Positions 44,069-52,723 of a stretch of 64,000 nt of DNA are shown one piece after another; positions within the stretch are counted from its first letter, which is position 1, and the number at the start of each line of letters is the position of its first letter. The translations under genes were made by a program, and so were the position numbers. Origin of the DNA: Streptomyces chromofuscus (lineage in GTDB: Bacteria; Actinomycetota; Actinomycetes; Streptomycetales; Streptomycetaceae); assembly GCF_015160875.1 (NCBI RefSeq), contig NZ_CP063374.1:3038001-3102000 (forward strand). Reading direction: 5' to 3'. The notes beneath the pieces are model-generated. The model worked only from the letters and a program-made list of their open reading frames with translations. It was not told where the DNA came from and made no database searches.

Positions 44069-45967
44069 ATGACGTCGACGCCGACGGGCGCCCGGCAGAA
44101 CTTCGACCTGTCACCGACCACTCAGCTCGGAGTGTCCTCGCACCGGACCGGCCACACGGGGACGTACCGCCGGATCAGAAGGACGCTGCCGCGGTACGAC
44201 TACGAGCATTACAGCCGGCTGGCCGGCCCCCTCACCGAGCCCGACCCCACCAGGCCGTACAGGGTGCAGTACCGCTCGTTGATCTCCCAGGAGCCGCACC
44301 GCGTCCGGGTGGCCCTGATGCTGGCGGCCGCGCCGCTGCTCTCGCTGGTCCTGCTGGTCTGGCTGCTGCAGCCCGCGCACTGGACCGAACGCGACCACCC
44401 GGCGTACGCCTTCCTGCCCGCGCTCGACGTCGTGATGCTGGTCTCGATCGGTCTGATCGAGTTCTTCCGCTGCATGAACGTGCTGTCCAACGCGCACGCC
44501 ACGCTGGTCGCCCGTGACCCGGTCCCGGTGGTGCCGGAGACCGGCACGCGAGTCGCCTTCCTCACCTCCTTCGTGCCCGGCAAGGAGCCGCTGGAGATGG
44601 TGACCAGGACCCTGCAGGCGGCGGTGCGGATCCGCCACCGGGGCCTGCTGCACGTCTGGCTGCTCGACGAGGGCGACGACCCGGAGGTCAAGGAGGTCTG
44701 CGCCCGCCTCGGCGTGCACCACTTCTCGCGCAAGGGCGTCGCGAAGTGGAACCAGGCCAGGGGCCCGCACCGCGCCAGGACCAAGCACGGCAACTACAAC
44801 GCCTGGCTCGACGCGTACGGCGACGACTACGACTTCTTCGCGTCCGTCGACACCGACCACGTACCGCTGCCCAACTACCTGGAGCGGATGCTCGGCTTCT
44901 TCCGCGACCCCGACGTCGGCTTCGTGATCGGCCCGCAGGTGTACGGCAACTACGACACGTTCGTCACCAAGGCCGCCGAGTCGCAGCAGTTCCTCTTCCA
45001 CGCGCTGATCCAGCGGGCCAGCAACCGTTACGGCGCCCCGATGTTCGTCGGCACCTCCAACGCCGTACGGATCAGGGCGCTGAAGCAGATCGGCGGGCTG
45101 TACGACTCGATCACCGAGGACATGGCGACCGGCTTCGAGATCCACCGCCACCGCAACCCGGCCACCGGCAGGAAGTGGCGCTCGGTCTACACCCCGGACG
45201 TGCTCGCGGTCGGTGAGGGACCGAGCGCCTGGACGGACTTCTTCACCCAGCAGATGCGCTGGTCGCGCGGGACGTACGAGACGATCCTCAAGCAGTACTG
45301 GAAGGGCTGGTACTCGCTGCCGCCGACCAAGCTGTTCAACTACACGATGATGATCATCTTCTATCCGATGTCGGCCCTGAACTGGATCCTCGCGGCGCTG
45401 AGCTGCGCGCTGTTCCTGGGGCTGGGCGCCTCGGGCGTGAACATCGACCCGGCGGTCTGGCTGATGCTCTACGGCAACGCCTCCGCCCTCCAGATCGGCC
45501 TGTACGTCTGGAACCGCCGCCACAACGTCTCCCCGCACGAGCCGGAGGGCTCCGGCGGTGTGGCCGGGATGGTGATGTCCGCGCTGTCGGCGCCGCTGTA
45601 CGCGAAGGCGCTGATCGACTCGGTGCTGCGGCGCAAGAGCAAGTTCGTGGTCACGCCCAAGGGCGACTCGGCGAGCCCGGACCGGTGGTTCGGGACCTTC
45701 CGGTACCACTGGTACTTCGTCCTGATCTTCGGCGCCTCGATCGCCGCGGGCTTCTGTCTCGGTCACTCCCACCCCGCGATGATCATCTGGGCGTCGTTCG
45801 CGACGCTGATTACCGCCACGCCGGTCCTCGCCTGGCGCTGGGAGCTGCGGCAGGCGAGGAAGCGGCCCACGGCGCCGAGCGCGCCGGAGCCGCAGGACGC
45901 GGTGCCCGCGCCGACACCGGCGCACGGTGTGCCCACGCCCACCCCGGCGCACGGGGTGGCCCGATGA
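44069..45967 (+). CDS. cslA: CslA, cellulose-synthase-like glycosyltransferase
   Basis: 632 residues. An N-terminal cytoplasmic part is followed by two membrane segments (about 85-110 and 118-135), the GT2 catalytic region (DEGDDPEV; substrate-binding DTD in FASVDTDHVP; catalytic Asp in SITEDMATG; QMRW in FFTQQMRWSRGTYE), then several membrane segments and a Pro/Ala-rich tail with a short repeat (PTPAHGV twice). CslA makes a beta-glucan at hyphal tips that is needed for tip growth and aerial development in S. coelicolor. The length matches the known protein closely. Its stop overlaps glxA (ATGA). Confidence 0.95.
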   Translation: MTSTPTGARQNFDLSPTTQLGVSSHRTGHTGTYRRIRRTLPRYDYEHYSRLAGPLTEPDPTRPYRVQYRSLISQEPHRVRVALMLAAAPLLSLVLLVWLLQPAHWTERDHPAYAFLPALDVVMLVSIGLIEFFRCMNVLSNAHATLVARDPVPVVPETGTRVAFLTSFVPGKEPLEMVTRTLQAAVRIRHRGLLHVWLLDEGDDPEVKEVCARLGVHHFSRKGVAKWNQARGPHRARTKHGNYNAWLDAYGDDYDFFASVDTDHVPLPNYLERMLGFFRDPDVGFVIGPQVYGNYDTFVTKAAESQQFLFHALIQRASNRYGAPMFVGTSNAVRIRALKQIGGLYDSITEDMATGFEIHRHRNPATGRKWRSVYTPDVLAVGEGPSAWTDFFTQQMRWSRGTYETILKQYWKGWYSLPPTKLFNYTMMIIFYPMSALNWILAALSCALFLGLGASGVNIDPAVWLMLYGNASALQIGLYVWNRRHNVSPHEPEGSGGVAGMVMSALSAPLYAKALIDSVLRRKSKFVVTPKGDSASPDRWFGTFRYHWYFVLIFGASIAAGFCLGHSHPAMIIWASFATLITATPVLAWRWELRQARKRPTAPSAPEPQDAVPAPTPAHGVPTPTPAHGVAR

Positions 45968-47901
45968 ACGACCGCGCCGGCCGCCGCCGCGCCCGCCGTC
46001 TCGCGATCGGCACGGTGGTGGTGCTGGCGGTGGCCGGGATGAACGGGCCGTGGCTCTACCGGGTCGGGAGCGAGAAGTACCACCAGTACCGCATCAGCAG
46101 ACCCGAGTACATGGCGGAGAACGGCCGCTGGGAGATCGTGGAGTTCCCGCCGGAGTACCGCCAGAACACCATTCACGCGGCGCTGCTGCACACCGGCAAG
46201 ATCCTGCTGGTGGCCGGGTCGGGCAACAACCAGGACAACTTCGACGCGAAGCGGTTCGACACCCGGCTCTGGGACCCGGCCGAGGGCACCATCGAGAAGG
46301 TGCCGACGCCCAACGACCTGTTCTGCACGGGCCACACGCAATTGGCGAACGGCCGTCTGCTGATCGCGGGCGGCACCAAGCGGTACGAGAAACTCGCGGG
46401 TGACGTGAAGAAGGCCGGCGGCCTGATGATCGTCTACAACGAGAACCCGGACAAGCCGATCACCCTGCCCGCGGGCACGAAGTTCACCGGCAAGGAGAAC
46501 GGCAGGACGTTCGTCTCCAAGGACCCGGTGCTGGTGCCGCGCGCGAAGAAGGTCTTCGACAAGAAGACCGGACGGTTCCTGCGCAACGACCCCGGGTTCG
46601 GACGGATCTACGTCGAGGCCGCCAAGGAGGGCGCGAAGTACGAGACCGGCACCCAGGACAACTACAGCGTCCAGGGGCTGACCGGGGCGGACGCGCGCAA
46701 CACGTACGGCATCGCGCAGAAGCTGGCGCTGGACAAGAAGGACTTCCAGGGAATCCGGGACGCCTACGAGTTCGACCCGGTCGCCGAGAAGTACGTCAAG
46801 GTCGACCCGATGAAGGAGGCCCGCTGGTATCCGACGCTCACCACGTTGAGCGACGGGAAGGTGCTCAGTGTGTCCGGGCTGGACGACATCGGGCAGTTGG
46901 TCCCGGGCAAGAACGAGGTGTTCGACCCGGAGACCAAGCAGTGGACCTACACCGAGAAGGAGCGGCAGTTCCCGACGTATCCGGCGCTGTTCCTGATGCA
47001 GAACGGGAAGATCTTCTACTCCGGGGCGAACGCGGGGTACGGGCCGGACGACGTGGGGCGGGATCCGGGGATCTGGGACGTGACGAGCAACAGGTTCACC
47101 GAGGTGCCCGGGATGAGCGACGCGAACATGCTGGAGACCGCGAACACGGTGCTGCTGCCGCCGGCCCAGGACGAGACGTACATGGTGATCGGCGGGGGCG
47201 GGGTCGGCGAGTCCAGGCTGTCGAGCGCGAAGACCAGGATCGTCGACCTCAAGGCCGCCGATCCGCGTTTCGTCGACGGGCCGTCCCTGGGGAAGGGCAC
47301 CCGCTACCCGCAGGCTTCCGTGCTGCCGGACGACAGGGTGCTGATCTCCGGCGGCTCCGAGGACTACCGCGGGCGCGGCGACTCCGACATCCTCGAGGCG
47401 CGGCTCTACGACCCCGAGACCGGCGAACTCGACCGGGTCGCCGACCCATTGGTGGGGCGCAACTACCACGCGGGGTCGATCCTGCTGCCCGACGGGCGGG
47501 TGATGTTCTTCGGGTCCGACTCGCTGTTCGGCGACAAGGCCAACACGAAGCCGGGGAAGTTCGAGCAGCGGATCGAGATCTACACGCCGCCGTATCTCCA
47601 CCGGGGGTCCGGGCCGTCGCTGTCGGGCGGGCCGCGGACGATCGCGCGCGGCGCGTCGGGGACGTTCACCTCGCGGCACGCGGCCTCCATCACGAAGGTG
47701 CGGCTGATCCGGCCAAGTGCCTCGACGCATGTGACGGACGTGGATCAGCGGTCCATCGCCTTGGACTTCGTCACCTCCGGGGACAAGGTGACCGTGACAG
47801 TGCCGCAGAACCGGAACCTGGTGCAGGCCGGGTGGTACATGCTCTTCGTCGTCGACGACCGGGGGGTACCCGGTGACGCGCGGTGGGTGAGGGTTCCCTA
47901 G
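45964..47901 (+). CDS. glxA: GlxA, radical copper oxidase
   Basis: 645 residues, the same length as S. lividans GlxA. An N-terminal signal anchor (about 11-27) is followed by a beta-propeller of galactose-oxidase type. Residues of the Tyr-Cys radical site fall at the published positions: Cys121 in DLFCTGH, Tyr158 in MIVYNE, and the stacking Trp288 in ARWYPT; copper-ligand Tyr/His segments are in the later FPTYPALFL and NYHAGSILLPDG parts. It oxidises the terminal sugar of the CslA glycan at the hyphal tip. The ATG at 45964 overlaps the cslA stop, so both are translated together. Confidence 0.96.
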   Translation: MNDRAGRRRARRLAIGTVVVLAVAGMNGPWLYRVGSEKYHQYRISRPEYMAENGRWEIVEFPPEYRQNTIHAALLHTGKILLVAGSGNNQDNFDAKRFDTRLWDPAEGTIEKVPTPNDLFCTGHTQLANGRLLIAGGTKRYEKLAGDVKKAGGLMIVYNENPDKPITLPAGTKFTGKENGRTFVSKDPVLVPRAKKVFDKKTGRFLRNDPGFGRIYVEAAKEGAKYETGTQDNYSVQGLTGADARNTYGIAQKLALDKKDFQGIRDAYEFDPVAEKYVKVDPMKEARWYPTLTTLSDGKVLSVSGLDDIGQLVPGKNEVFDPETKQWTYTEKERQFPTYPALFLMQNGKIFYSGANAGYGPDDVGRDPGIWDVTSNRFTEVPGMSDANMLETANTVLLPPAQDETYMVIGGGGVGESRLSSAKTRIVDLKAADPRFVDGPSLGKGTRYPQASVLPDDRVLISGGSEDYRGRGDSDILEARLYDPETGELDRVADPLVGRNYHAGSILLPDGRVMFFGSDSLFGDKANTKPGKFEQRIEIYTPPYLHRGSGPSLSGGPRTIARGASGTFTSRHAASITKVRLIRPSASTHVTDVDQRSIALDFVTSGDKVTVTVPQNRNLVQAGWYMLFVVDDRGVPGDARWVRVP

Positions 47902-47911
47902 TGCCGTTCGC

Positions 47912-47955
47912 GGGTGCGGGGCGCCGGGCGCCTTGTCGCGCAGCGCCCCGCGCCC
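47912..47955. terminator. Bidirectional terminator between glxA and cslZ
   Basis: GGGTGCGGGGCGC pairs with GCGCCCCGCGCCC (13 bp, one wobble) between the glxA stop and the cslZ stop, 10 bases after glxA. Confidence 0.8.
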
Positions 47956-48984
47956 CTAGGCCGTCGAGGCCCGCGCCAGGTCCAAGGCGTAGTCGGGCCA
48001 CCATGCGCCTGCCTTGGGACCGCCCTTGCATTCGCCGTCCGACTCTCCCGGGCGTTTGATCCAGAGGTAGGCGTCCACCAGCGGATCGGCCGTCCTGGTC
48101 GTCGGGGTCTCCCCCAGGGCCCGGCCCGGCGGGTTGCACCAGCGTTCGTCCGGATTCCCCTCGGTGTAGGGGCCGTTGCCGTTGCGGCTGGTGTCGACGA
48201 CGAAGTGCTTGCCGCCGACCTTCGCGGACAGCTCCTTGCCGTAGGCGATGGACTCCTCGGTGGAGTAGAAATTGGAGACGTTGACCGAGAAGCCGTCGGC
48301 CTGGTCGATGCCCGCCCGCCGCAGGGACGCGAAGATCTGGTCGGGGTGGCCCCAGCCCGCGTTGCCCGCGTCCAGGTACACCTTGGTGTCCGGCTGGGAC
48401 TTCAGCCTGCCGACGGCGTACTTCAGCAGGTCGTACCGCTCCTCGTGGAACTCGCCCGGCGTGCACCCGTCCACCAGGTGCAGCACCGCGTCCGGTTCCA
48501 GGATCACCGTCGCGGAGCGGTCGCCGATGCCTCTGGTGACGCCGTCGATCCAGGCGCGGTAGGCGTTGCCGTCGGCGGCGCCGCCTCCCGAGTACTGGCC
48601 GCAGTCGCGGTGCGGAATGTTGTAGAGGACGAGCAGGGCCGTACGGTCGGCCTTCGCGGCGGCCTCGGTGAAGCCGCGCGCCTGCTGCTCCGGGTTCTCC
48701 GCGCCGATCCACTCACCGGTCGGCTGCTGGGCGATCTTGCGGATCTGCTCGGCCTCGCTCCTCCTGCCGTCCCTCACGTAGTCGGCGACCTGCTGGGCCG
48801 CGTTACCGTCCGGGTTGACCCAGAACGGGGCGGCGTCCTTGGGCTGTTGGGTGATGCGGGCGCCGGTGTCGCTCTCGCCGCCGTCCCCGTCCCCGTTACC
48901 GTCGCCGCCGTCACCGGACGAACAACCCGCGATCAGCAGTGCCGCCCCCAGCACGACCGCGACCGCCCCCCTGCTGCCGTACAT
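47956..48984 (-). CDS. cslZ: CslZ-like GH6 endoglucanase lipoprotein
   Basis: 342 residues. A lipobox LIAGC follows a short hydrophobic stretch (ALLIAGCSSG near residues 18-22), so it is lipid-anchored; a Gly/Asp-rich linker precedes the GH6 domain (about 55-340). Catalytic-region segments are VLYNIPHRDCGQYS, the Asp in ILEPDAV, and VDTSRNGNG. It is predicted to trim the beta-glucan made by CslA, matching the cslA-glxA-cslZ set known in S. coelicolor and S. lividans. The ATG at 48984 has GGGGGAG 4 bases upstream. It converges on glxA. Confidence 0.93.
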   Translation of the reverse strand: MYGSRGAVAVVLGAALLIAGCSSGDGGDGNGDGDGGESDTGARITQQPKDAAPFWVNPDGNAAQQVADYVRDGRRSEAEQIRKIAQQPTGEWIGAENPEQQARGFTEAAAKADRTALLVLYNIPHRDCGQYSGGGAADGNAYRAWIDGVTRGIGDRSATVILEPDAVLHLVDGCTPGEFHEERYDLLKYAVGRLKSQPDTKVYLDAGNAGWGHPDQIFASLRRAGIDQADGFSVNVSNFYSTEESIAYGKELSAKVGGKHFVVDTSRNGNGPYTEGNPDERWCNPPGRALGETPTTRTADPLVDAYLWIKRPGESDGECKGGPKAGAWWPDYALDLARASTA

Positions 48985-49079
48985 CCAACTCCCCCTTGGG
49001 TGCACCGGTCCACAAGCCCCAATCCTGACATACGTCGCGTTGCGTTCACGAGGTCGCCGGCGAGCTTGGCCGGGACCTG

Positions 49080-49760
49080 TTACAGACCGGTGCCGGTGAG
49101 GTACGCGGAGACGACCACGTTCGCCGTGTAGGTGTGGCCGGCGCGGTCGAAGGTGCCGCCGCAGGTGATCAGTCGCAGTTCGGCCCGCCCCGGCTTGCGC
49201 GCCCCGTAGGCCTGTTGGGCGTCGAAGCGGTCACGGCTGAGGACCGTGACGTCCTCCACGGTGAACTCGGCCACCTTGCCGTCGTCCCGGATGACGCGGA
49301 CGGTCTGGCCGGGGCGCAGGGTGCTGAGCTTGTAGAAGACGGCGGGGCGGGTCGCGGTGTCGACATGGCCCACCATCAGCGCGGTGCCGGCGGTGCCCGG
49401 CTTCGCGCCGGCCGCGTACCAGCCGACGACGCCGGGCTGGTCGTACGGCGGTGGATCGACCGCGCCCTGCGCATCGAGCCCGCGGGCCACGACGGGCGCC
49501 TGGATGCCGAGGCCGGGGACGTCGAGGCGCTGGGGCAGCGCGCCGGTCAGCGGTTCGGCGGCCGGCGGCAGCGCGGCGATGGGCGGGCGGCCCGCCGCCG
49601 CCATGTCGCCGGTGGTGGGCGCGGACACGCCGTGCCGTACGTCGGTCACCTCACGGCCCCACAGCCACAGCCCGAGCAGCAGCAGCGCCCAGACCACGCC
49701 CGTGACGAGCCGTCCGGTGCCGGTGGAGCGTTCCGGGTCGGACAGGATCATGGTCAACAC
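49080..49760 (-). CDS. Class F sortase
   Basis: 226 residues. One membrane segment (about 19-35) and a Pro-rich linker are followed by the sortase barrel. The catalytic triad is visible as His132 in VGHVDT, Cys200 in RLITCGG and the Arg that follows (FDRAGH, about 206). Class F enzymes are the usual actinobacterial accessory sortases. GTG at 49760 overlaps the upstream gene's stop by 7 bp; an ATG at 49751 is an alternative. It is coupled to a repeat surface protein, which may be its partner. It converges on nothing: the cslZ gene upstream of it on the minus strand is separate. Confidence 0.9.
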   Translation of the reverse strand: MLTMILSDPERSTGTGRLVTGVVWALLLLGLWLWGREVTDVRHGVSAPTTGDMAAAGRPPIAALPPAAEPLTGALPQRLDVPGLGIQAPVVARGLDAQGAVDPPPYDQPGVVGWYAAGAKPGTAGTALMVGHVDTATRPAVFYKLSTLRPGQTVRVIRDDGKVAEFTVEDVTVLSRDRFDAQQAYGARKPGRAELRLITCGGTFDRAGHTYTANVVVSAYLTGTGL

Positions 49761-50383
49761 GTCCCACGGTTACGGCGATAGCCGAGGACCAGGACCGCGA
49801 CGCAGGCGGCGCCGGCGAGGACCAGGCCGGTGACCGCGTGGGCCGTGTTGGGGCCGGTGCCGCGGGCGTCCACGGCGAGGTTCGCGGTGCCCCCGCCGCC
49901 CGCCTTGACGGGGGCGACCGGGGAGGCGTAGGCGGGCGGATGGAGGGTGGCCGAGGCGTACTCGGACGGGAGCGCGGGGGCCGAGGGGGCCGCCGAGGCA
50001 AGCTCGGACGGGAGAGCCTGGACCGTCGCGGCCCCCGCGGCGAGCTCGGACGGGAGGACCTGGGCCGTCGCGGCCCCCGCGTCGTCCTCGGACGGGAGGA
50101 CCTGGACCGAGGGGGCCGCCGGGACGTCCTGGGACGGGAGAACCTGCAGCGACGGTGCCGCCGCTACGACCTCGGACGGGAGTACCAGCGCCGACGGTGC
50201 CGCCGAGGCCGGCTCGGCCGGGGACGGCGAGGCGTCGGCGAGGGTGCTGGGTGCCGTGATCGACTCGGACGCGTCCTCGCCCGGGCCGGCCGAGGCCCCG
50301 TCGTCCGCCGCGTGTGCCACCGGCGCGACGGCGGCGGTGGTGGCCAGCACGCCGGTACAAAGAGTCAGTCGCAGTGAACCCAT
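49754..50383 (-). CDS. Repeat-rich secreted/surface protein with six 14-residue repeats
   Basis: 209 residues. A signal peptide ends VAHAA near residue 26. From about 57 to 140 six repeats of exactly 14 residues carry the invariant core L-P-S (at 68, 82, 96, 110, 124 and 138), usually followed by Glu. A C-terminal hydrophobic segment (about 181-200; TGLVLAGAACVAVLVLG) and a basic tail RRNRGTC follow. No LPxTG or LAxTG is visible before the membrane segment, so it may be a simple membrane-anchored stalk. GGAGG precedes the ATG at 50383. It is upstream of, and coupled to, a class F sortase gene. Confidence 0.82.
   Translation of the reverse strand: MGSLRLTLCTGVLATTAAVAPVAHAADDGASAGPGEDASESITAPSTLADASPSPAEPASAAPSALVLPSEVVAAAPSLQVLPSQDVPAAPSVQVLPSEDDAGAATAQVLPSELAAGAATVQALPSELASAAPSAPALPSEYASATLHPPAYASPVAPVKAGGGGTANLAVDARGTGPNTAHAVTGLVLAGAACVAVLVLGYRRNRGTC
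49958..50215 (-). repeat. 42-bp coding minisatellite
   Basis: The six 14-codon repeats of the surface protein lie in tandem at DNA level, each unit 42 bp, with units 3-5 most alike. Such arrays gain and lose units by slippage or recombination, so copy number could vary between strains. Confidence 0.8.
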
Positions 50384-50520
50384 CGTGAACCTCCAGACAC
50401 CTGGAGACTCCCCCGCACGTCCCGCCCCCGCATCCGCAGCGCGGGCGGGACTGCTCCGTACGGGTGGGTTTCGCCCCAGTACGACCGCAAAGCGGTTTAC
50501 GTCCGCCGGCCCCGGTCCGG

Positions 50521-51300
50521 TTAGACGCGGTCCACCAGGTCCGCGATCGAGTCGACGATCTTCGACGGGCGGTACGGAAAGTCCTCGACCTGCTCGGGAC
50601 GGGTCAGCCCGGTCAGGACCAGGAAGGTCTGCATGCCGGCCTCCATGCCCGCCAGCACGTCGGTGTCCATCCGGTCGCCGATCATGGCGCTGGTCTCGGA
50701 GTGGGCTCCGATGGCGTTCAGACCGGTCCGCATCATCAGCGGGTTCGGCTTGCCCGCGAAGTACGGCTTGCGGCCGGTCGCCTGGGTGATCAGCGCCGCC
50801 ACGGCGCCGGTCGCGGGCAGCGGGCCCTCGGTGGAGGGGCCGGTCTCGTCCGGGTTGGTGCAGATGAAGCGGGCGCCGCCGAGGATGAGCCGTACGGCCT
50901 TGGTCATGGCTTCGAAGGAGTACGTCCGCGTCTCGCCGAGGACGACGTAGTCCGGCTCGTGGTCGGTGAGGATGTACCCGATGTCGTGCAGCGCGGTGGT
51001 CAGGCCGGCCTCGCCGATCACATAGGCCGAGCCGCCCGGCCGCTGGTCGTCCAGGAACTTCGCCGTGGCCAGCGCGGACGTCCAGATGTTGTCGATCGGC
51101 ACGTCCAGGCCCATCCGGCGGAGCCGGGCGTGCAGGTCGCGCGGGGTGTAGATGGAGTTGTTGGTGAGGACGAGGAAGGGCTTGCCGGACTCGCGCAGCT
51201 TCTTGATGAAGGCGTCGGCACCGGGGATCGGTACGCCCTCGTGGATCAGCACTCCGTCCATGTCGGTGAGCCATGAGTCGATGGGCCTGCGGTCTGCCAT
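50521..51300 (-). CDS. HAD-IIA family phosphatase (NagD-like)
   Basis: 259 residues. Haloacid-dehalogenase motif I DMDGVLIHEG (Asp nucleophile near 14), motif II LTNNS near 46-50, Lys in YFAGKPNPLMM near 179-189 and motif III GDRMDTDVLAGMEAG near 205-219. The IIA cap lies between motifs II and III. It is a soluble phosphatase of small sugars or nucleotides; NagD acts on UMP, but the substrate here is not known. ATG at 51300. It faces the same way as the surface-protein genes with 137 bp between. Confidence 0.92.
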   Translation of the reverse strand: MADRRPIDSWLTDMDGVLIHEGVPIPGADAFIKKLRESGKPFLVLTNNSIYTPRDLHARLRRMGLDVPIDNIWTSALATAKFLDDQRPGGSAYVIGEAGLTTALHDIGYILTDHEPDYVVLGETRTYSFEAMTKAVRLILGGARFICTNPDETGPSTEGPLPATGAVAALITQATGRKPYFAGKPNPLMMRTGLNAIGAHSETSAMIGDRMDTDVLAGMEAGMQTFLVLTGLTRPEQVEDFPYRPSKIVDSIADLVDRV

Positions 51301-51379
51301 GTGCGTCGATCACTCCAGGCGTACGTGCGAGATGAGCTGGGGGCGCCGGAACCACGGCGTACCGACGCCCCCAGCGTAG

Positions 51380-51505
51380 TCAGGACTGGCTGATCCTGAC
51401 CCCGTCGATCACCCAGTACCGGTTGTCGCCCGCCGTGCGACGGAAACGGACACGGACCGTGGTGGCAGCAGCGGGGACCTGGGGGCGGTTCAGGTGTGCG
51501 ACGGG
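51380..51505 (-). pseudogene. C-terminal fragment of a secreted beta-rich protein
   Basis: About 41 codons end in a stop at 51380. The segment TTVRVRFRRTAGDNRYWVID and the end VRISQS resemble the last strands of jelly-roll accessory domains at the C-terminus of secreted enzymes. There is no start codon or signal sequence in frame within 200 bp upstream. It looks like a remnant of a lost gene. Confidence 0.55.
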
Positions 51506-51590
51506 GCGTCGGCGGTGCAGTTCGCACGTGCGGGCAACCGAGCGACGCGCACATGGCGTCGCGGGGCGGTCGGGGCGGGTCGGCCAGGGC

Positions 51591-52334
51591 CTAACGGCGT
51601 CTGCGGGCCAGCAGCAGGACTCCGCCGGCGACGACGAGCAGGAAGGAGGCGGCGGCGAGGGCGCCGCGCGGGGTGGTGAGGCCGGTGCGGGCGAGTTCGT
51701 CGGCGAAGGAGAGGTGGCCGTCGGGGGCGGCGGCGGTGGAGGTGGCGGAGGGGTCGCCGTCCGGCTCGGCGGCGCCCTTGGGCTCGGCGCGCACCCGGAA
51801 GCGGTAGTCGTTCGACTGCCCGACCCAGTCGCCGTCGTCGTCCCGCCGCTGCACGACGGCCGCGTTGGCGGTGACGTCGTTCGGTACGGCGTCGGAGGTC
51901 ATCGCCAGCCGCACCCGCACGGTCAGCGTCTGCCCGGGCGGCACGGTGAAGCCCGCGAACCCGTCGCCGAAGGCACCGACCAACTCGTCCTGGTCGGTCC
52001 GCTCGAACCGCACCGGCCGTGGCCGTGCCCCCTCGTAGAACTCCATCCGGGGCTGTGACGGCTTCAGCGCCCGCTTGCCGTCGACGAGCACCACGACCGG
52101 GTGGATGTCGGTGCACAGGCTCTGGGTGGTGTTGGTGAGCTCGATGGTCCAGGTCCCGTACCCGCCGCCGGCGTCGTAGGAGCCGGGGCCGCCGGGGATG
52201 CGGGTGGTGATCGGGAACTGCCGGTTGTCGGAGGCGGTGCAGTCGGACCCGGGGGCCGCGTGCACCGGAGATGCGGCTCCGCCGAGGAGGGCGGCCGCGG
52301 CGAGGCTGAGGGTGACGGGCGTGCACAGTCGCAT
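51591..52334 (-). CDS. LAxTG cell-wall-anchored surface protein
   Basis: 247 residues. A signal peptide ends SPVHAA near 26-31 and is followed by a beta-rich extracellular domain (about 35-185) with two Cys (near 32 and 63) that could form a disulfide. A flexible Ala/Ser/Asp-rich region precedes the sorting signal L-A-R-T-G (in FADELARTG), then a hydrophobic helix and RRRR tail. LAxTG is the class E sortase signal used in Streptomyces (as for chaplins). ATG at 52334. The matching class E sortases are not in this window; the nearby sortase is class F. Function unknown. Confidence 0.85.
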   Translation of the reverse strand: MRLCTPVTLSLAAAALLGGAASPVHAAPGSDCTASDNRQFPITTRIPGGPGSYDAGGGYGTWTIELTNTTQSLCTDIHPVVVLVDGKRALKPSQPRMEFYEGARPRPVRFERTDQDELVGAFGDGFAGFTVPPGQTLTVRVRLAMTSDAVPNDVTANAAVVQRRDDDGDWVGQSNDYRFRVRAEPKGAAEPDGDPSATSTAAAPDGHLSFADELARTGLTTPRGALAAASFLLVVAGGVLLLARRRR

Positions 52335-52723
52335 GGACCCATTCCGCGCCGGGCGAGGCCCACCGCGCCAGGACGCCGCTCCGTACGGCCCAACAGGTCC
52401 GCCCGATCGGGCAGATGACTCGGCTCCGGCCCACCGGAGACAGCGGTCACCGGGAACGGGCGAAGGCGGCCCACCCCCACCCCACGGCCCGCCCGCTCCG
52501 GCAGAGGCACAGCCGACCCGCCGGACCGGCGAAACACGCCCCGCCCCCACCCCTCAGCCCGCCCCACCGAGCCCCCGACCGAGCCCCGGCCCACCGGACA
52601 CGCGGACTCACAGAACCCGCGAAACACGCCCCACATCACCCGACGGCCCGCCCGCACACGCGGACGGCACGCCCAGCACTCCGGAGACGACGACCCACCG
52701 CGACCGGCGGACCCGCCCCGCCC
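52335..52723. other. Gene-free GC-rich stretch
   Basis: 389 bp between the LAxTG protein start and the ROK-regulator stop. It is dominated by short CCGGCCCACCGG-like and CCCGCC repeats whose translations are low-complexity Pro/Arg/Ala. I see no gene, tRNA or clear terminator here. Confidence 0.5.
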
